The notes under the pieces were generated by a model. It did no database searches and was not told where the DNA came from. It saw nothing but the letters and a program-made list of their open reading frames with translations. 33,145 nt of DNA, taken from positions 1 through 33,145 of IMG/VR virus record IMGVR_UViG_3300009414_000041, one strand, 5' to 3'. Shown here in pieces: positions 24,218 to 31,080 of the stretch (its first letter is position 1; each line of letters opens with the position of its first letter). Origin of the DNA: a virus. The position numbers were made by a program, and so were the translations under genes.

Positions 24218-24548
24218 GAATAGATATCAAGCAGTTATCGAATCAATAAACCACAGTCATCGTGGTCGTAATAACAAACGGCGTGGCAAAGAGTATGAAC
24301 GCCGAGTAGCTAGAGCATTAGGTGGGGTCAGGAACATAGACAGTGCCCGGCCTCACACTGATGTGGAAACAGACGATGCAGTATACGAAATCAAAAGCAC
24401 CCAGTCCTCTACTCCTGCTTGGTTAGACAAAGCCACTAGTCAGCTAAGTAAGGCCTCAATAGAGTCCAAGAAGGACAAGGGTGGTGTGATTAAGGTATAC
24501 ACCAAAGGCAAAGCACGAGCATTCTTAATACAGGAGATAGAGATTTAA
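24210..24548 (+). CDS. Holliday-junction-resolvase-like nuclease (PD-(D/E)XK)
   Basis: 112 residues from ATG 24210. ATG 24201 is possible, but GCGGA is better spaced from 24210. The core has an N-terminal basic region (GRNNKRRGKEYERRVARALG), then D51 or D55, then YEIKS (E60-x-K62), the E/D-x-K active site of the PD-(D/E)XK fold. The order RGKEYERR...D...EIK fits small archaeal-type or phage resolvases that cut branched DNA. It overlaps the annealing protein gene by eight bases and ends in TAATG with the exonuclease. Together the three make a recombination set. Confidence 0.7.
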   Translation: MTKNRYQAVIESINHSHRGRNNKRRGKEYERRVARALGGVRNIDSARPHTDVETDDAVYEIKSTQSSTPAWLDKATSQLSKASIESKKDKGGVIKVYTKGKARAFLIQEIEI

Positions 24549-25447
24549 TGAAGTATTGGCATTGGGATAAAAACAACAATGGATCTAGCTTGTCGGTAGA
24601 TCAAGTAGCAAGAGGCAGAGGGCATGGGTATAAGGTCACAAGCGATGTACCTGAGTTCCTCTCTCTTGGAGAGATCGAAGGCAAGTCACTACCATCTGTC
24701 ACCACTATCATCAATAGTGCAGACGGTAGTAAGACAGAGGGAATCAGGCGGTGGTCTATTAACCAGACACTTGATTACATATCAAATAACTTAACAGTGG
24801 ATGATGTACTTGATAAAGCTAAAGGATACTCAGAAGAAAAGTTTAAAGAGTCTGGCAAGAAAGGCACTCGTATACATAGAACAATGGAACTATATCTACA
24901 AGATCCATTTAATTGTGATAAATGGATAGGAGAACTAGATGCAGGGCTTGATAACATTCACAATATATTCCTAACACTAGAGAAGATTCGTAATTTTATA
25001 AAGTCAGAGGGACTGACAATAGTAGGGCAAGAACTACCAGTGTTTAATGCAGAGTACCAGTACGGTGGAAGCATAGACCTACTACTGTCTAACCAGAAGG
25101 ATACGATATATGTATGTGACTTAAAGACTGGTAGTAATATCTACTTCAAAGACGGGGTACAAGTTGCTGCCTATGTAGCATGCATAATCAGTATGTTAAA
25201 GAACAGCATAACACCTTGGGAAGGCTATCAAGATACTATGCCTTGGGGTGATAGGGTAATGGATAAGTTAAAGATCGGCGGTATAGTGTTCCACTTATCA
25301 GAGGACAAGCCAGACAACAGTACTGTTAACTGGGTTCCAGAGGGAGTGATACAGGGTACATCCTTTATATCTGCATGGAACTGGTATAACTCACAGAAGC
25401 AATATAAATTCTCTAGTAAAAAGCTTAATAACCTTGAACTGCAGTGA
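24548..25447 (+). CDS. RecB/Cas4-like exonuclease (PD-(D/E)XK superfamily)
   Basis: 299 residues, coupled by TAATG. The N-terminal PSVTTIINSADG and the KKGTRIHRTMELYL helix with H109 are typical of the RecB-nuclease subfamily. The active site is an early Glu (QELPVF, about 162), D177 in GGSIDLLL and D191-x-K193 in CDLKTG, followed by QVAAYVACI. Such enzymes resect double-strand ends so that the annealing protein can load. The neighbouring annealing protein, resolvase-like protein and ATPase support a replication/recombination role. Length is as expected for the family. Identity is strong at superfamily level. Confidence 0.8.
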   Translation: MKYWHWDKNNNGSSLSVDQVARGRGHGYKVTSDVPEFLSLGEIEGKSLPSVTTIINSADGSKTEGIRRWSINQTLDYISNNLTVDDVLDKAKGYSEEKFKESGKKGTRIHRTMELYLQDPFNCDKWIGELDAGLDNIHNIFLTLEKIRNFIKSEGLTIVGQELPVFNAEYQYGGSIDLLLSNQKDTIYVCDLKTGSNIYFKDGVQVAAYVACIISMLKNSITPWEGYQDTMPWGDRVMDKLKIGGIVFHLSEDKPDNSTVNWVPEGVIQGTSFISAWNWYNSQKQYKFSSKKLNNLELQ

Positions 25448-25466
25448 CTTTGTATGTCAGAAGTTA

Positions 25467-25679
25467 ATGACTTGTAAATGGGATATGCCAATAGCCTCAC
25501 GTTATTGTGAGGCTATTTGGTATCCACCGCCACAGGACAAGGAAGAACCATACAAGCGTAGTGAAGATACTTGGGAAAGAGTTAAGCCCAAGTTTAATGA
25601 GCAAGCACGACAGAGAAAAACATTTAGGGAGACAGAGTTTTATGGTAACCCACAACGTATTACAGAAGACAGACAATGA
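25467..25679 (+). CDS. Possible 70-residue protein overlapping the ATPase start
   Basis: The frame runs from ATG 25467 (an alternative TTG start is at 25434) and overlaps the preferred ATPase start (25642) by 38 bases. The ribosome binding site is weak. The product is polar and basic (MTCKWDMPIASRYCEAIWYP at the start, then KKTF-like basic helices) with two Cys near the N-terminus. A perfect 11-bp hairpin (25490-25517) lies in its first codons, so the region may instead be a terminator with little coding. I give it moderate odds. Without it, 194 bases between the exonuclease and ATPase genes hold only the hairpin. Confidence 0.45.
   Translation: MTCKWDMPIASRYCEAIWYPPPQDKEEPYKRSEDTWERVKPKFNEQARQRKTFRETEFYGNPQRITEDRQ
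25490..25517 (+). repeat. Perfect 11-bp hairpin between exonuclease and ATPase genes
   Basis: AATAGCCTCAC and GTGAGGCTATT form a perfect stem with a GTTATT loop, followed by TTGG rather than a U-run. A terminator or mRNA-processing or stability element is possible. It begins 43 bases after the exonuclease stop. Confidence 0.55.
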
Positions 25680-26904
25680 TGGTGTTCAGTATCACATTGA
25701 ATGTAGCTTAGATACTATTACATTTTTAGCAGAGAATATCAGGAAGACAGACACTGGTGTTCATGCTCACTTAGAAATACAGTTCAATACTAAACCACTG
25801 GCTTATACAGTATGTAACATAGAGAGAAATGGAGAGCGTACATCTCTATGCAATGAGGCGTATAAGTTCTTAGGTGCTACTCCAGCAGACGCTGAGTCTG
25901 TCGTACCAAAGGGCAGACTCAAGGAACAACTCAATTACTTTTGCCAGAATGTATGGAGTTCATATCTAGAGATATCAGCACCCATAATGGTAGAGGGTAC
26001 AACAGACACGAGCTCAGTACTCTATGCGTTAAAGCCTCATGTACTAGAGGGTGGTGGCACTATCATGTACGGCAAGCCGGGCAGAGGTAAATCTTTTACC
26101 GCTATGATGATGGCACTAACAGTTAACTATTCAGCTAACCACTACTGGGAAACATCAGGTGGCAAAGCTATGTACGTTAACTTAGAAAGACCAGAGAGGA
26201 CCATACCGCCAAGGGTGGGGGCAGTAGCTAAAGCTTTGGGTTTAAACTCAAATAGCCTGACCGTCTTCAATGGCAAGGGTGGAACTCTGGTTGATTACAA
26301 AGATGTACTCGAAGAATATATCAAGACCCAAGACATTAAGTTCCTAGTACTAGACTCTGTTAGTAGAGCAGGAATGGGAGACATGAAAGAGGATAAGGTA
26401 GCTACAGCTATCATCAATACAATGAACAAGCTAAACATATCGTGGTTAGGCATAGCACATACCCCTAAGTATGACGATAGAGTGTACTACGGTAACAGTC
26501 AGTTCGAGGCAGGGGCTGATGTCATGCTCAGACACTCATCAGAAGTGATAGATGACAAGGGTAGTATAGCTGTACTGTTAGAGGTTACTAAGTGTAATGA
26601 TATGCCAAAGCCAAAGCCTATGGGCTTACACTATAGCTTCACTGAACATGGGCTTGATAGTGTTAGGTTTGCCACACCAGAAGAAACAAAGAACTTAATG
26701 AGTGCGGAAGCTAACCTATTCCAAACAATAAAAGAACTGATGGGAGAGATAGGGGCAATGTCCGCTACCACTATGGCAGATAAGTTAAACACAGACAGGT
26801 CAATGATTATTAACCAGTTAAAAATAATGATCAAGTCAGGTAGCGTAGTGGCAGTAGGGCAAGAGGACAATGAAAGAACATATGGGTTGGCTCACAAGGA
26901 GTAA
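25642..26904 (+). CDS. RecA-fold (RepA/AAA_25-like) replicative helicase ATPase
   Basis: 420 residues from ATG 25642. The same frame is open upstream to 25507, but that extension is basic and lacks conserved features. Walker A GKPGRGKS is at 144-151 and Walker B FLVLDS near 234-239. A later strand, LNISWLGIAHTPK, carries the sensor residues, as in RepA-like hexameric helicases and KaiC/RadA relatives. The C-terminus (ATTMADKLNTDRSMIINQLK then IMIKSGSVV) is a winged helix. An N-terminal ~120 residues may hold an inactive primase-like or interaction domain. It would unwind or load at the replication fork. The neighbouring recombination genes and small Cys proteins fit a replication operon. Confidence 0.8.
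   Translation: MVTHNVLQKTDNDGVQYHIECSLDTITFLAENIRKTDTGVHAHLEIQFNTKPLAYTVCNIERNGERTSLCNEAYKFLGATPADAESVVPKGRLKEQLNYFCQNVWSSYLEISAPIMVEGTTDTSSVLYALKPHVLEGGGTIMYGKPGRGKSFTAMMMALTVNYSANHYWETSGGKAMYVNLERPERTIPPRVGAVAKALGLNSNSLTVFNGKGGTLVDYKDVLEEYIKTQDIKFLVLDSVSRAGMGDMKEDKVATAIINTMNKLNISWLGIAHTPKYDDRVYYGNSQFEAGADVMLRHSSEVIDDKGSIAVLLEVTKCNDMPKPKPMGLHYSFTEHGLDSVRFATPEETKNLMSAEANLFQTIKELMGEIGAMSATTMADKLNTDRSMIINQLKIMIKSGSVVAVGQEDNERTYGLAHKE
26236..26251. repeat. 16-bp palindrome copy 5 (TTGGGTTTAAACTCAA)
   Basis: 15 of 16 positions match. Inside the ATPase gene, reading TTG GGT TTA AAC TCA AAT (L-G-L-N-S-N), about 50 residues after the Walker A motif. Confidence 0.7.
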
Positions 26905-26906
26905 AG

Positions 26907-27122
26907 ATGGGTACACCATGTGACCTAAAGCAAAAGTTTGACACAAAAGAAGAGGCCAATTTAGAAAGAATAAGCTACATGAAAAGAGTTGTATTACTGC
27001 TATCCCCTATGGTTGTATATAAATGTGAAGAGCACAAGTGCTATCATATAGGGCATAGTAAAACAACCGATCAGCGTAGGGCATTTTGGCAAGTGATGAA
27101 CTGGTGGAGAAAGCATGTATGA
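26907..27122 (+). CDS. Small Cys/His protein downstream of the ATPase
   Basis: A 71-residue protein, AAGGAG six bases before the ATG, three bases after the ATPase stop. A C-terminal VYKCEEHKCYHIGHS segment supplies Cys and His residues that could bind zinc. The rest is charged and helical. I cannot assign a family, although similar small proteins occur in phage replication operons. It overlaps the next frame by eight bases. Confidence 0.6.
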   Translation: MGTPCDLKQKFDTKEEANLERISYMKRVVLLLSPMVVYKCEEHKCYHIGHSKTTDQRRAFWQVMNWWRKHV

Positions 27123-27384
27123 CCACGACATAGATAGAATTGATGGAGCTATATACTCTGGTTTAGTGGGGGCTGTCCTTAAAGGGGCCCCCACTTTTTA
27201 TTATCTGTGTGAGTGTGCTGTATTCTGGATGAATGTCGGTTCTGTAGAACCTGAGTACATATGGGACCGAGTTAAGAAGGGAACAGAGTATGAGTCTGTC
27301 CCCTTTAAGGTTTATACCCATGAGGCATGGGCTGACTTGGCATTGTTAATTAGAAAGAATGGTGTTAAGCAAACCCTACTTTGA
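27115..27384 (+). CDS. Possible 89-residue protein crossed by a terminator
   Basis: The frame overlaps the preceding gene and runs into the convergent operon by 20 bases. A strong intrinsic terminator (27166-27202) lies inside its codons 18-29, so most transcripts should stop before the gene is complete. The C-terminal part (YIWDRVKKGTEYESVPFKVY then THEAWADLALLIRKNG) looks protein-like. A shorter start at ATG 27229 would avoid the hairpin. It may be a read-through product, a gene with its own start or a non-coding open frame. No family recognised. Confidence 0.4.
   Translation: MYDHDIDRIDGAIYSGLVGAVLKGAPTFYYLCECAVFWMNVGSVEPEYIWDRVKKGTEYESVPFKVYTHEAWADLALLIRKNGVKQTLL
27166..27202 (+). terminator. 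Strong rho-independent terminator of the replication operon
   Basis: GTGGGGGC (27166-27173) pairs perfectly with GCCCCCAC (27187-27194), and TTTTTATT follows at once. The 13-base loop can itself partly pair (CCTT/AAGG). It is on the + strand, near the end of rightward transcription, and faces the leftward operon. Confidence 0.8.
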
Positions 27385-27559
27385 TCTTGTTCGCTTTCTT
27401 ATAGCGATCAATCTCTTTGCGTTCAATCCTAAGACCATGATGCTTAGTACCAACTGTATAAGCTGCTATAGTACCTTCCTTTATCATCTGGTATAGAGTT
27501 GTCTTGTGTACCCCTAGTTCTAAGGCAGCTTCTGCTACCCTGTATGGTTCATTTATCAT
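27365..27559 (-). CDS. Excisionase/MerR-type helix-turn-helix protein
   Basis: 64 residues in the HTH_17-type pattern. YRVAEAALELGVHKTTLYQMIKEG is a helix-turn-helix in which the second helix reads HKTTLYQMI, followed by a GTIAAYTVG wing, a GLRIERKEID strand and a basic tail. Such proteins bind DNA as excisionases, recombination directionality factors or repressors. The gene is last in the leftward operon and overlaps the previous gene by four bases (ATGA). GAGG lies seven bases upstream of its ATG. No integrase is visible in the window, so temperate behaviour is not shown. It could be the regulator of the leftward operon. Confidence 0.75.
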   Translation of the reverse strand: MINEPYRVAEAALELGVHKTTLYQMIKEGTIAAYTVGTKHHGLRIERKEIDRYKKANKIKVGFA

Positions 27560-27741
27560 GTAGCTACCTCTTCATCTGAATTTAAACCTACTGTCATTGT
27601 GATAGTTATATTACGAAAGCCGTCTGCGTCTTTCTCTTCTTCGCATCCGATATGTTCTCCGGTTACGAAGTTAAGATCATGACCGTAGTGCTTTGATAAC
27701 ACCGTATGTAAATCGTCTATAAATTCTGATAGTCCAGCCAT
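27556..27741 (-). CDS. Small hypothetical protein
   Basis: 61 residues, acidic, with a helical N-terminus (GLSEFIDDLHTVLSKHYGHD) and a beta-like C-terminal part (FRNITITMTVGLNSDEEVAT). The start is coupled to the preceding gene by TAATG and has AGGAG eight bases upstream. Length, codon layout and operon position support a real gene. No motif or family recognised. Confidence 0.6.
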   Translation of the reverse strand: MAGLSEFIDDLHTVLSKHYGHDLNFVTGEHIGCEEEKDADGFRNITITMTVGLNSDEEVAT

Positions 27742-28025
27742 TACACTGCTCCTGTTCCATAAAAATAATCTTCTTCTTCTCTTGCACTCATCGCTGCCTC
27801 TGGTAGATGGTCATATGTATTATTAGAATCTTGGAATCCAAAGTTTGCATCAGGATATTCTTCTTGTGCTTCTTCTAGTGTCATGAACCCATCTATATAT
27901 GTCTTACGTTGCTGTCCTGCTAGTAAAGATCCTTGTTCCCATGTTCCCCATCCATATACATTGAATGGCATACCGCCATACCCTGATCTGTCTGGCTCTA
28001 TGGTGTAGTAATCGTTGTCACTCAT
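27741..28025 (-). CDS. Small hypothetical protein, tyrosine/glycine-rich
   Basis: 94 residues from ATG 28025. The frame is open further upstream, but AAGGAGG eight bases before this ATG and TAATG coupling to the preceding ATP-grasp gene decide the start. It is acidic and aromatic, with YTIEPDRSGYGGMPFNVYGW, a basic segment and ALEEAQ-like helices in the second half. No catalytic motif. It directly follows the ATP-grasp domain gene, so it could be a partner or a substrate-like protein of that system. That is only context-based inference. Confidence 0.65.
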   Translation of the reverse strand: MSDNDYYTIEPDRSGYGGMPFNVYGWGTWEQGSLLAGQQRKTYIDGFMTLEEAQEEYPDANFGFQDSNNTYDHLPEAAMSAREEEDYFYGTGAV

Positions 28026-28834
28026 TACACTGCCTCCTTCATGGCTGTAATTTCCCTTACCTGTAGTATCCAAGGCTTATAATTTTTATCTATGGCCCAC
28101 TCAATATCTACTGGTCTTTTATAGTTAGCCTCTAACCTTTTAGCTTCTGCCCATATGGATTGCATTGCTATATCATTACTCCAATGCATGTCTCCAAAGA
28201 TTGACTTTGATGGAAACACTTTGCGATGTAGAAAGGCATGTTGTGATTCGTTATTGCCATCTACTACTCCACCTACACCTTGTTCCCACTCTACTAACAT
28301 CTGATCTGAGCCACCTACTGGCTCCTTAGAGAAGAGAACACCTGAGATCTTGGCATCTACCATAGGCATGATGATTACTGCTACGTCATTCCGGTATTTA
28401 TCTTCAAAATTATGGTAGTGATGTGACACTCCCATTTTATTTAGGTATGCCTCTGACCTAGCTGTATTAGCTGAGCCTCTCACTTCTCTTACTGCTTGTT
28501 CTAATCCGGTAATAGGAACATTGAGTTTAGACTCAAATATTCCAGCATAGCTCTGGTCTTTGCCGTCTTCCATTGAAGCAGATGACCTGACTGCATACCG
28601 TCTACCGTTAGTGACTGGGACACCGTTAACATAAACATAATCGTTTCCTGCTATGCTGTACCATGCCTCTAGTACTGTTCGTTCTATCTCTGAGTCAGGG
28701 CATGTGGCTACTATTGTTACCCAGTCTGGGACCATGTTAGATGCTATGTTCCTTAACTGCCTAGCCTTGCCACCTACCTCTTCGTCACCCCAGTTATTGT
28801 TATTGTCCTTAGTAGATAGATAAGATATTTCCAT
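28025..28834 (-). CDS. ATP-binding domain of a PEP-synthase/PPDK-like phosphotransferase, stand-alone
   Basis: 269 residues from ATG 28834 (TAATG coupling, AAGGAG upstream). It carries the ATP-grasp signatures of pyruvate phosphate dikinase N-terminal domains. GGKARQL with K23 is near the start. RYAVRSSASMEDG with R83 is followed by SYAGIFESKLNV. A later strand, VIIMPMVDAKISGVLFSKEP, leads to the GVGGVVDG loop. The C-terminal DIEWAIDKN with D243 and E245 precedes PWILQVREIT with Q258 and R260. In PEP synthase and rifampicin phosphotransferase this domain phosphorylates a His on a swivelling domain. Here it is short, lacks the other domains and is a separate gene. The His domain is encoded 3.5 kb upstream in the same operon. 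Substrate unknown. Confidence 0.85.
   Translation of the reverse strand: MEISYLSTKDNNNNWGDEEVGGKARQLRNIASNMVPDWVTIVATCPDSEIERTVLEAWYSIAGNDYVYVNGVPVTNGRRYAVRSSASMEDGKDQSYAGIFESKLNVPITGLEQAVREVRGSANTARSEAYLNKMGVSHHYHNFEDKYRNDVAVIIMPMVDAKISGVLFSKEPVGGSDQMLVEWEQGVGGVVDGNNESQHAFLHRKVFPSKSIFGDMHWSNDIAMQSIWAEAKRLEANYKRPVDIEWAIDKNYKPWILQVREITAMKEAV
28521..28536. repeat. 16-bp palindrome copy 6 (TTGAGTTTAGACTCAA)
   Basis: 15 of 16 positions match. It lies in the ATP-grasp gene where the antisense-strand codons read TTT GAG TCT AAA CTC AAT (F-E-S-K-L-N), which is part of a motif constrained at protein level. So this copy satisfies both codes. Confidence 0.65.
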
Positions 28835-29325
28835 TACTCTATGTCTCCTTCTGTATTTCCATATGCACAAGCTCCGCATTTCATTCCGGCCTGTACTCTA
28901 GCGTCATCTTCTTTTACCTCTCCACATTCACCACATATCATTAGCTTTGTAGACAGTGCAAATGTTATTGCTTGCATCTGTTGCTTTTGTAGTTGTGTTA
29001 GTGCAACACCTACACTTCTGCATGCTTGCTCTGTATGTACCATGATCCTAGCGATGTAAGAGTTTAGATCTTTCTCACTCTCAAATACTGGTACATGATG
29101 GTTGTGGTTCTGTAGTTCTGTTATATATGTAGGACAGCCATCGCCTTTGCGATTGCAATTTACCATAGGTATAGGTACTTGTAGTTCCAGTAGGTGTTTG
29201 ACTATATCCTTTGATGGATGAGAGAAAAACTGTGGTGATGCTGTTAACAATGTGCCGTCACCATCTCTGGTTGAATTGATTATTACTTCTAGGTTTAGTT
29301 CTTTACTTGGAAACTGTTGGCTCAT
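28834..29325 (-). CDS. Hypothetical protein with C-terminal zinc ribbon
   Basis: 163 residues from ATG 29325. The C-terminal part has two Cys pairs, CGECG and MKCGACAYG, about 17 residues apart, a zinc ribbon. The N-terminal 90 residues have no recognised motif (SPQFFSHPSKDIVKHLLELQ, then a Cys and Gly-rich NCNRKGDGC segment). It lies between the phosphatase gene (23-base overlap) and the ATP-grasp gene (TAATG). It may be an adaptor or nucleic-acid-binding partner in that group. Function unknown. Confidence 0.7.
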   Translation of the reverse strand: MSQQFPSKELNLEVIINSTRDGDGTLLTASPQFFSHPSKDIVKHLLELQVPIPMVNCNRKGDGCPTYITELQNHNHHVPVFESEKDLNSYIARIMVHTEQACRSVGVALTQLQKQQMQAITFALSTKLMICGECGEVKEDDARVQAGMKCGACAYGNTEGDIE

Positions 29326-30166
29326 CTGCTCTTTCCTTTCTCACCTTTGTTAGTACGTTGTAGTATTGTTTAATTAATTGTTCTTGTGCTACTGTTTCGA
29401 TTGCCCTGTTGCAGTGCTCCTTTCTTACCTTCTCTATTGCTTCATCTGCTGTGTAGTTTTGGAATACCAGTATGCCAGCTAGTAGTGTGCCAGTTCTGCC
29501 ATGACCACCGACACAGGCTATGTCTAGTTTTTCCCCATGCTTTATCTGTGTCATGCACCAAGCTACTATCTCACTGAAGTCTGTTAAAGGTAGAACCCCC
29601 ATGTCACTCCAGTTAATTACGATGTATGGATAATCATTCTCTTGGAATAGCTGACTGAAATTGTTGTCAGGTCTGAAGTCAGAGGTAAACATAACTCTGG
29701 CTTTCATCCAAGCATCATCTAAGTAACAGCCCATTGTTACCTCTGGTCTGTCACCTTTCTTTAGTGAGCCTGACCTAGATGATAGGTATACAGTTTCACC
29801 ATTGCGTAATTGAAACTTGTCCCTGTTGTGACCACAAGGTACTATCTTTGGGTAGTATTTCTTATGGGGTTGCTTAGTTGACTGGAATCCGGGCATAGTG
29901 GTTTGCTTACCGTACCCATAGAAGTCATCTGATGTATCACCTATAAGACTATCTACTGCTTCCAGTAGTACTAGTTCTTTAGTATAGAATGTATCGAGTT
30001 GCATTTGCTTCTCGTTATATACATCTACCTTATTGCCTCGTTGCTCTATGACCTCTGCTTCCTGTCCACTTGGTAGTCTAACTATGTCACCTGATAAATA
30101 TACTGTTGTCTTTCCCACTTGTAATAAACCCTTTAGGCTTTTGATTCCTCGTTGCAATATTCGCAT
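29303..30166 (-). CDS. Dual-specificity/tyrosine phosphatase-like protein
   Basis: 287 residues from ATG 30166, chosen because AAGGAG lies eight bases upstream. The longer frame to 30253 overlaps its neighbour and lacks a site. The C-terminal domain has the cysteine-phosphatase motif CVGGHGRTG (C218, R224, the CX5R signature) with a preceding beta strand, and WSDMG (D188) may supply the general acid. The N-terminal half (about 1-150) is a separate basic, beta-rich region with a CGHNRDKF segment. Phosphatases of this type remove phosphate from Tyr/Ser/Thr or other substrates. Between the two split phosphotransferase genes, this could be the reverse enzyme of a phosphorylation cycle. This is inference. 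Confidence 0.75.
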   Translation of the reverse strand: MRILQRGIKSLKGLLQVGKTTVYLSGDIVRLPSGQEAEVIEQRGNKVDVYNEKQMQLDTFYTKELVLLEAVDSLIGDTSDDFYGYGKQTTMPGFQSTKQPHKKYYPKIVPCGHNRDKFQLRNGETVYLSSRSGSLKKGDRPEVTMGCYLDDAWMKARVMFTSDFRPDNNFSQLFQENDYPYIVINWSDMGVLPLTDFSEIVAWCMTQIKHGEKLDIACVGGHGRTGTLLAGILVFQNYTADEAIEKVRKEHCNRAIETVAQEQLIKQYYNVLTKVRKERADEPTVSK

Positions 30167-31077
30167 AGACAATGCTCCTTTATAAAATCCTCTTTGAATA
30201 ATTGATGTACCATTCTGTTTGTTCTGTTCCATAGTTTGCAGTAGAAACCCCATTGGTTTAGATCTAACGATGTCTTAATACCCATTGTGTTCCACCATTT
30301 GTTGAAGTAAGTACCGTTGTTATGTTGTAGTCCCCAACATGTATCTATGAATGTATGTGGTGTTATATGTCCTCTCTCGTACATGTATAGAGTGTTTGCT
30401 ATGTTGCCCCAAGGTAAGCCACCATACCCACCGTTGTATCTCTTTGGTGTATTGAAACAACTAACTGCCCACTTCAGTGCTAGTGTTCCGTACCTCTGTC
30501 TGAACCAGTACCATCCTTCCCATGCTGAGTTACGACTGCCTCTTATAGTCTCATCCTTTAGTGCTATCTGTAGTGGCCTTGCTAAGTTTGTTGTATTCTT
30601 AGCATGTCTCAACTCTCCACCTACTGCCATGTCTGTGTATCTACAGAACTGATCCAGTATTATTTTTGTCTTAGCAGTTAGGTACGGTTCATACTTCTTA
30701 GGGTCTATGATTGTTCCTAGTGTTAAGAGATAGTAGTCTGCTGATTCTTTAGCTAAACTCCACTCCATACCCTTTAGTCCCCATTGGTTGTCTCCTGTCT
30801 TTATTACTTTGGCTGCCGTACTACTTGCCTTTGATGTAGGTGTATACTGGCTGAGTAATGTCTGGGTAGGACTGGCTCCTGATAGCTTCTGGTAGTAGTC
30901 AGCTTGCCATTTCCCTGTAGTTATTACCTTTGTTGTTCCAGCCCCATTAGTAAATGAAGTTTTCTCTGTGATTTTCCAAGGGTATGTTGTTTGACTACCA
31001 TGATTAAGGTATGGTTTCTGAGTAAAATTGTATAGATCCCAGACGTTATACCCAGCATGTATTGTATACACCGTCAT
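30133..31077 (-). CDS. Hypothetical 314-residue protein, Trp/Tyr-rich, with C-terminal CxxC
   Basis: The protein starts with AAGGA six bases upstream and is three bases after the previous stop. It is rich in W, Y, N and G. Segments include YNVWDLYNF, YLLTLGTIIDPKKYEPYLTA, SRNSAWEGWYWFRQRYGTLA and GGYGGLPWGNIANTLYMYER, and the last residues contain CLCEYC. Helical character dominates and there is no membrane segment. I recognise no family or active site. It belongs to the leftward operon, next to the phosphatase (34-base overlap) and the SprT-like gene, so a role with that set is possible. Confident as a gene, unknown as to function. Confidence 0.75.
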   Translation of the reverse strand: MTVYTIHAGYNVWDLYNFTQKPYLNHGSQTTYPWKITEKTSFTNGAGTTKVITTGKWQADYYQKLSGASPTQTLLSQYTPTSKASSTAAKVIKTGDNQWGLKGMEWSLAKESADYYLLTLGTIIDPKKYEPYLTAKTKIILDQFCRYTDMAVGGELRHAKNTTNLARPLQIALKDETIRGSRNSAWEGWYWFRQRYGTLALKWAVSCFNTPKRYNGGYGGLPWGNIANTLYMYERGHITPHTFIDTCWGLQHNNGTYFNKWWNTMGIKTSLDLNQWGFYCKLWNRTNRMVHQLFKEDFIKEHCLCEYCNEESKA

Positions 31078-31080
31078 CTC

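Noticed and set aside
27365-27559. Evidence of lysogeny from the excisionase-like HTH gene
   Set aside because: No integrase or attachment site is visible in this window, so temperate lifestyle cannot be inferred.
27577-27592. TGAATTTAAACCTA, a degenerate palindrome-like sequence
   Set aside because: Arms differ at several positions and it has no symmetry beyond the AT centre.
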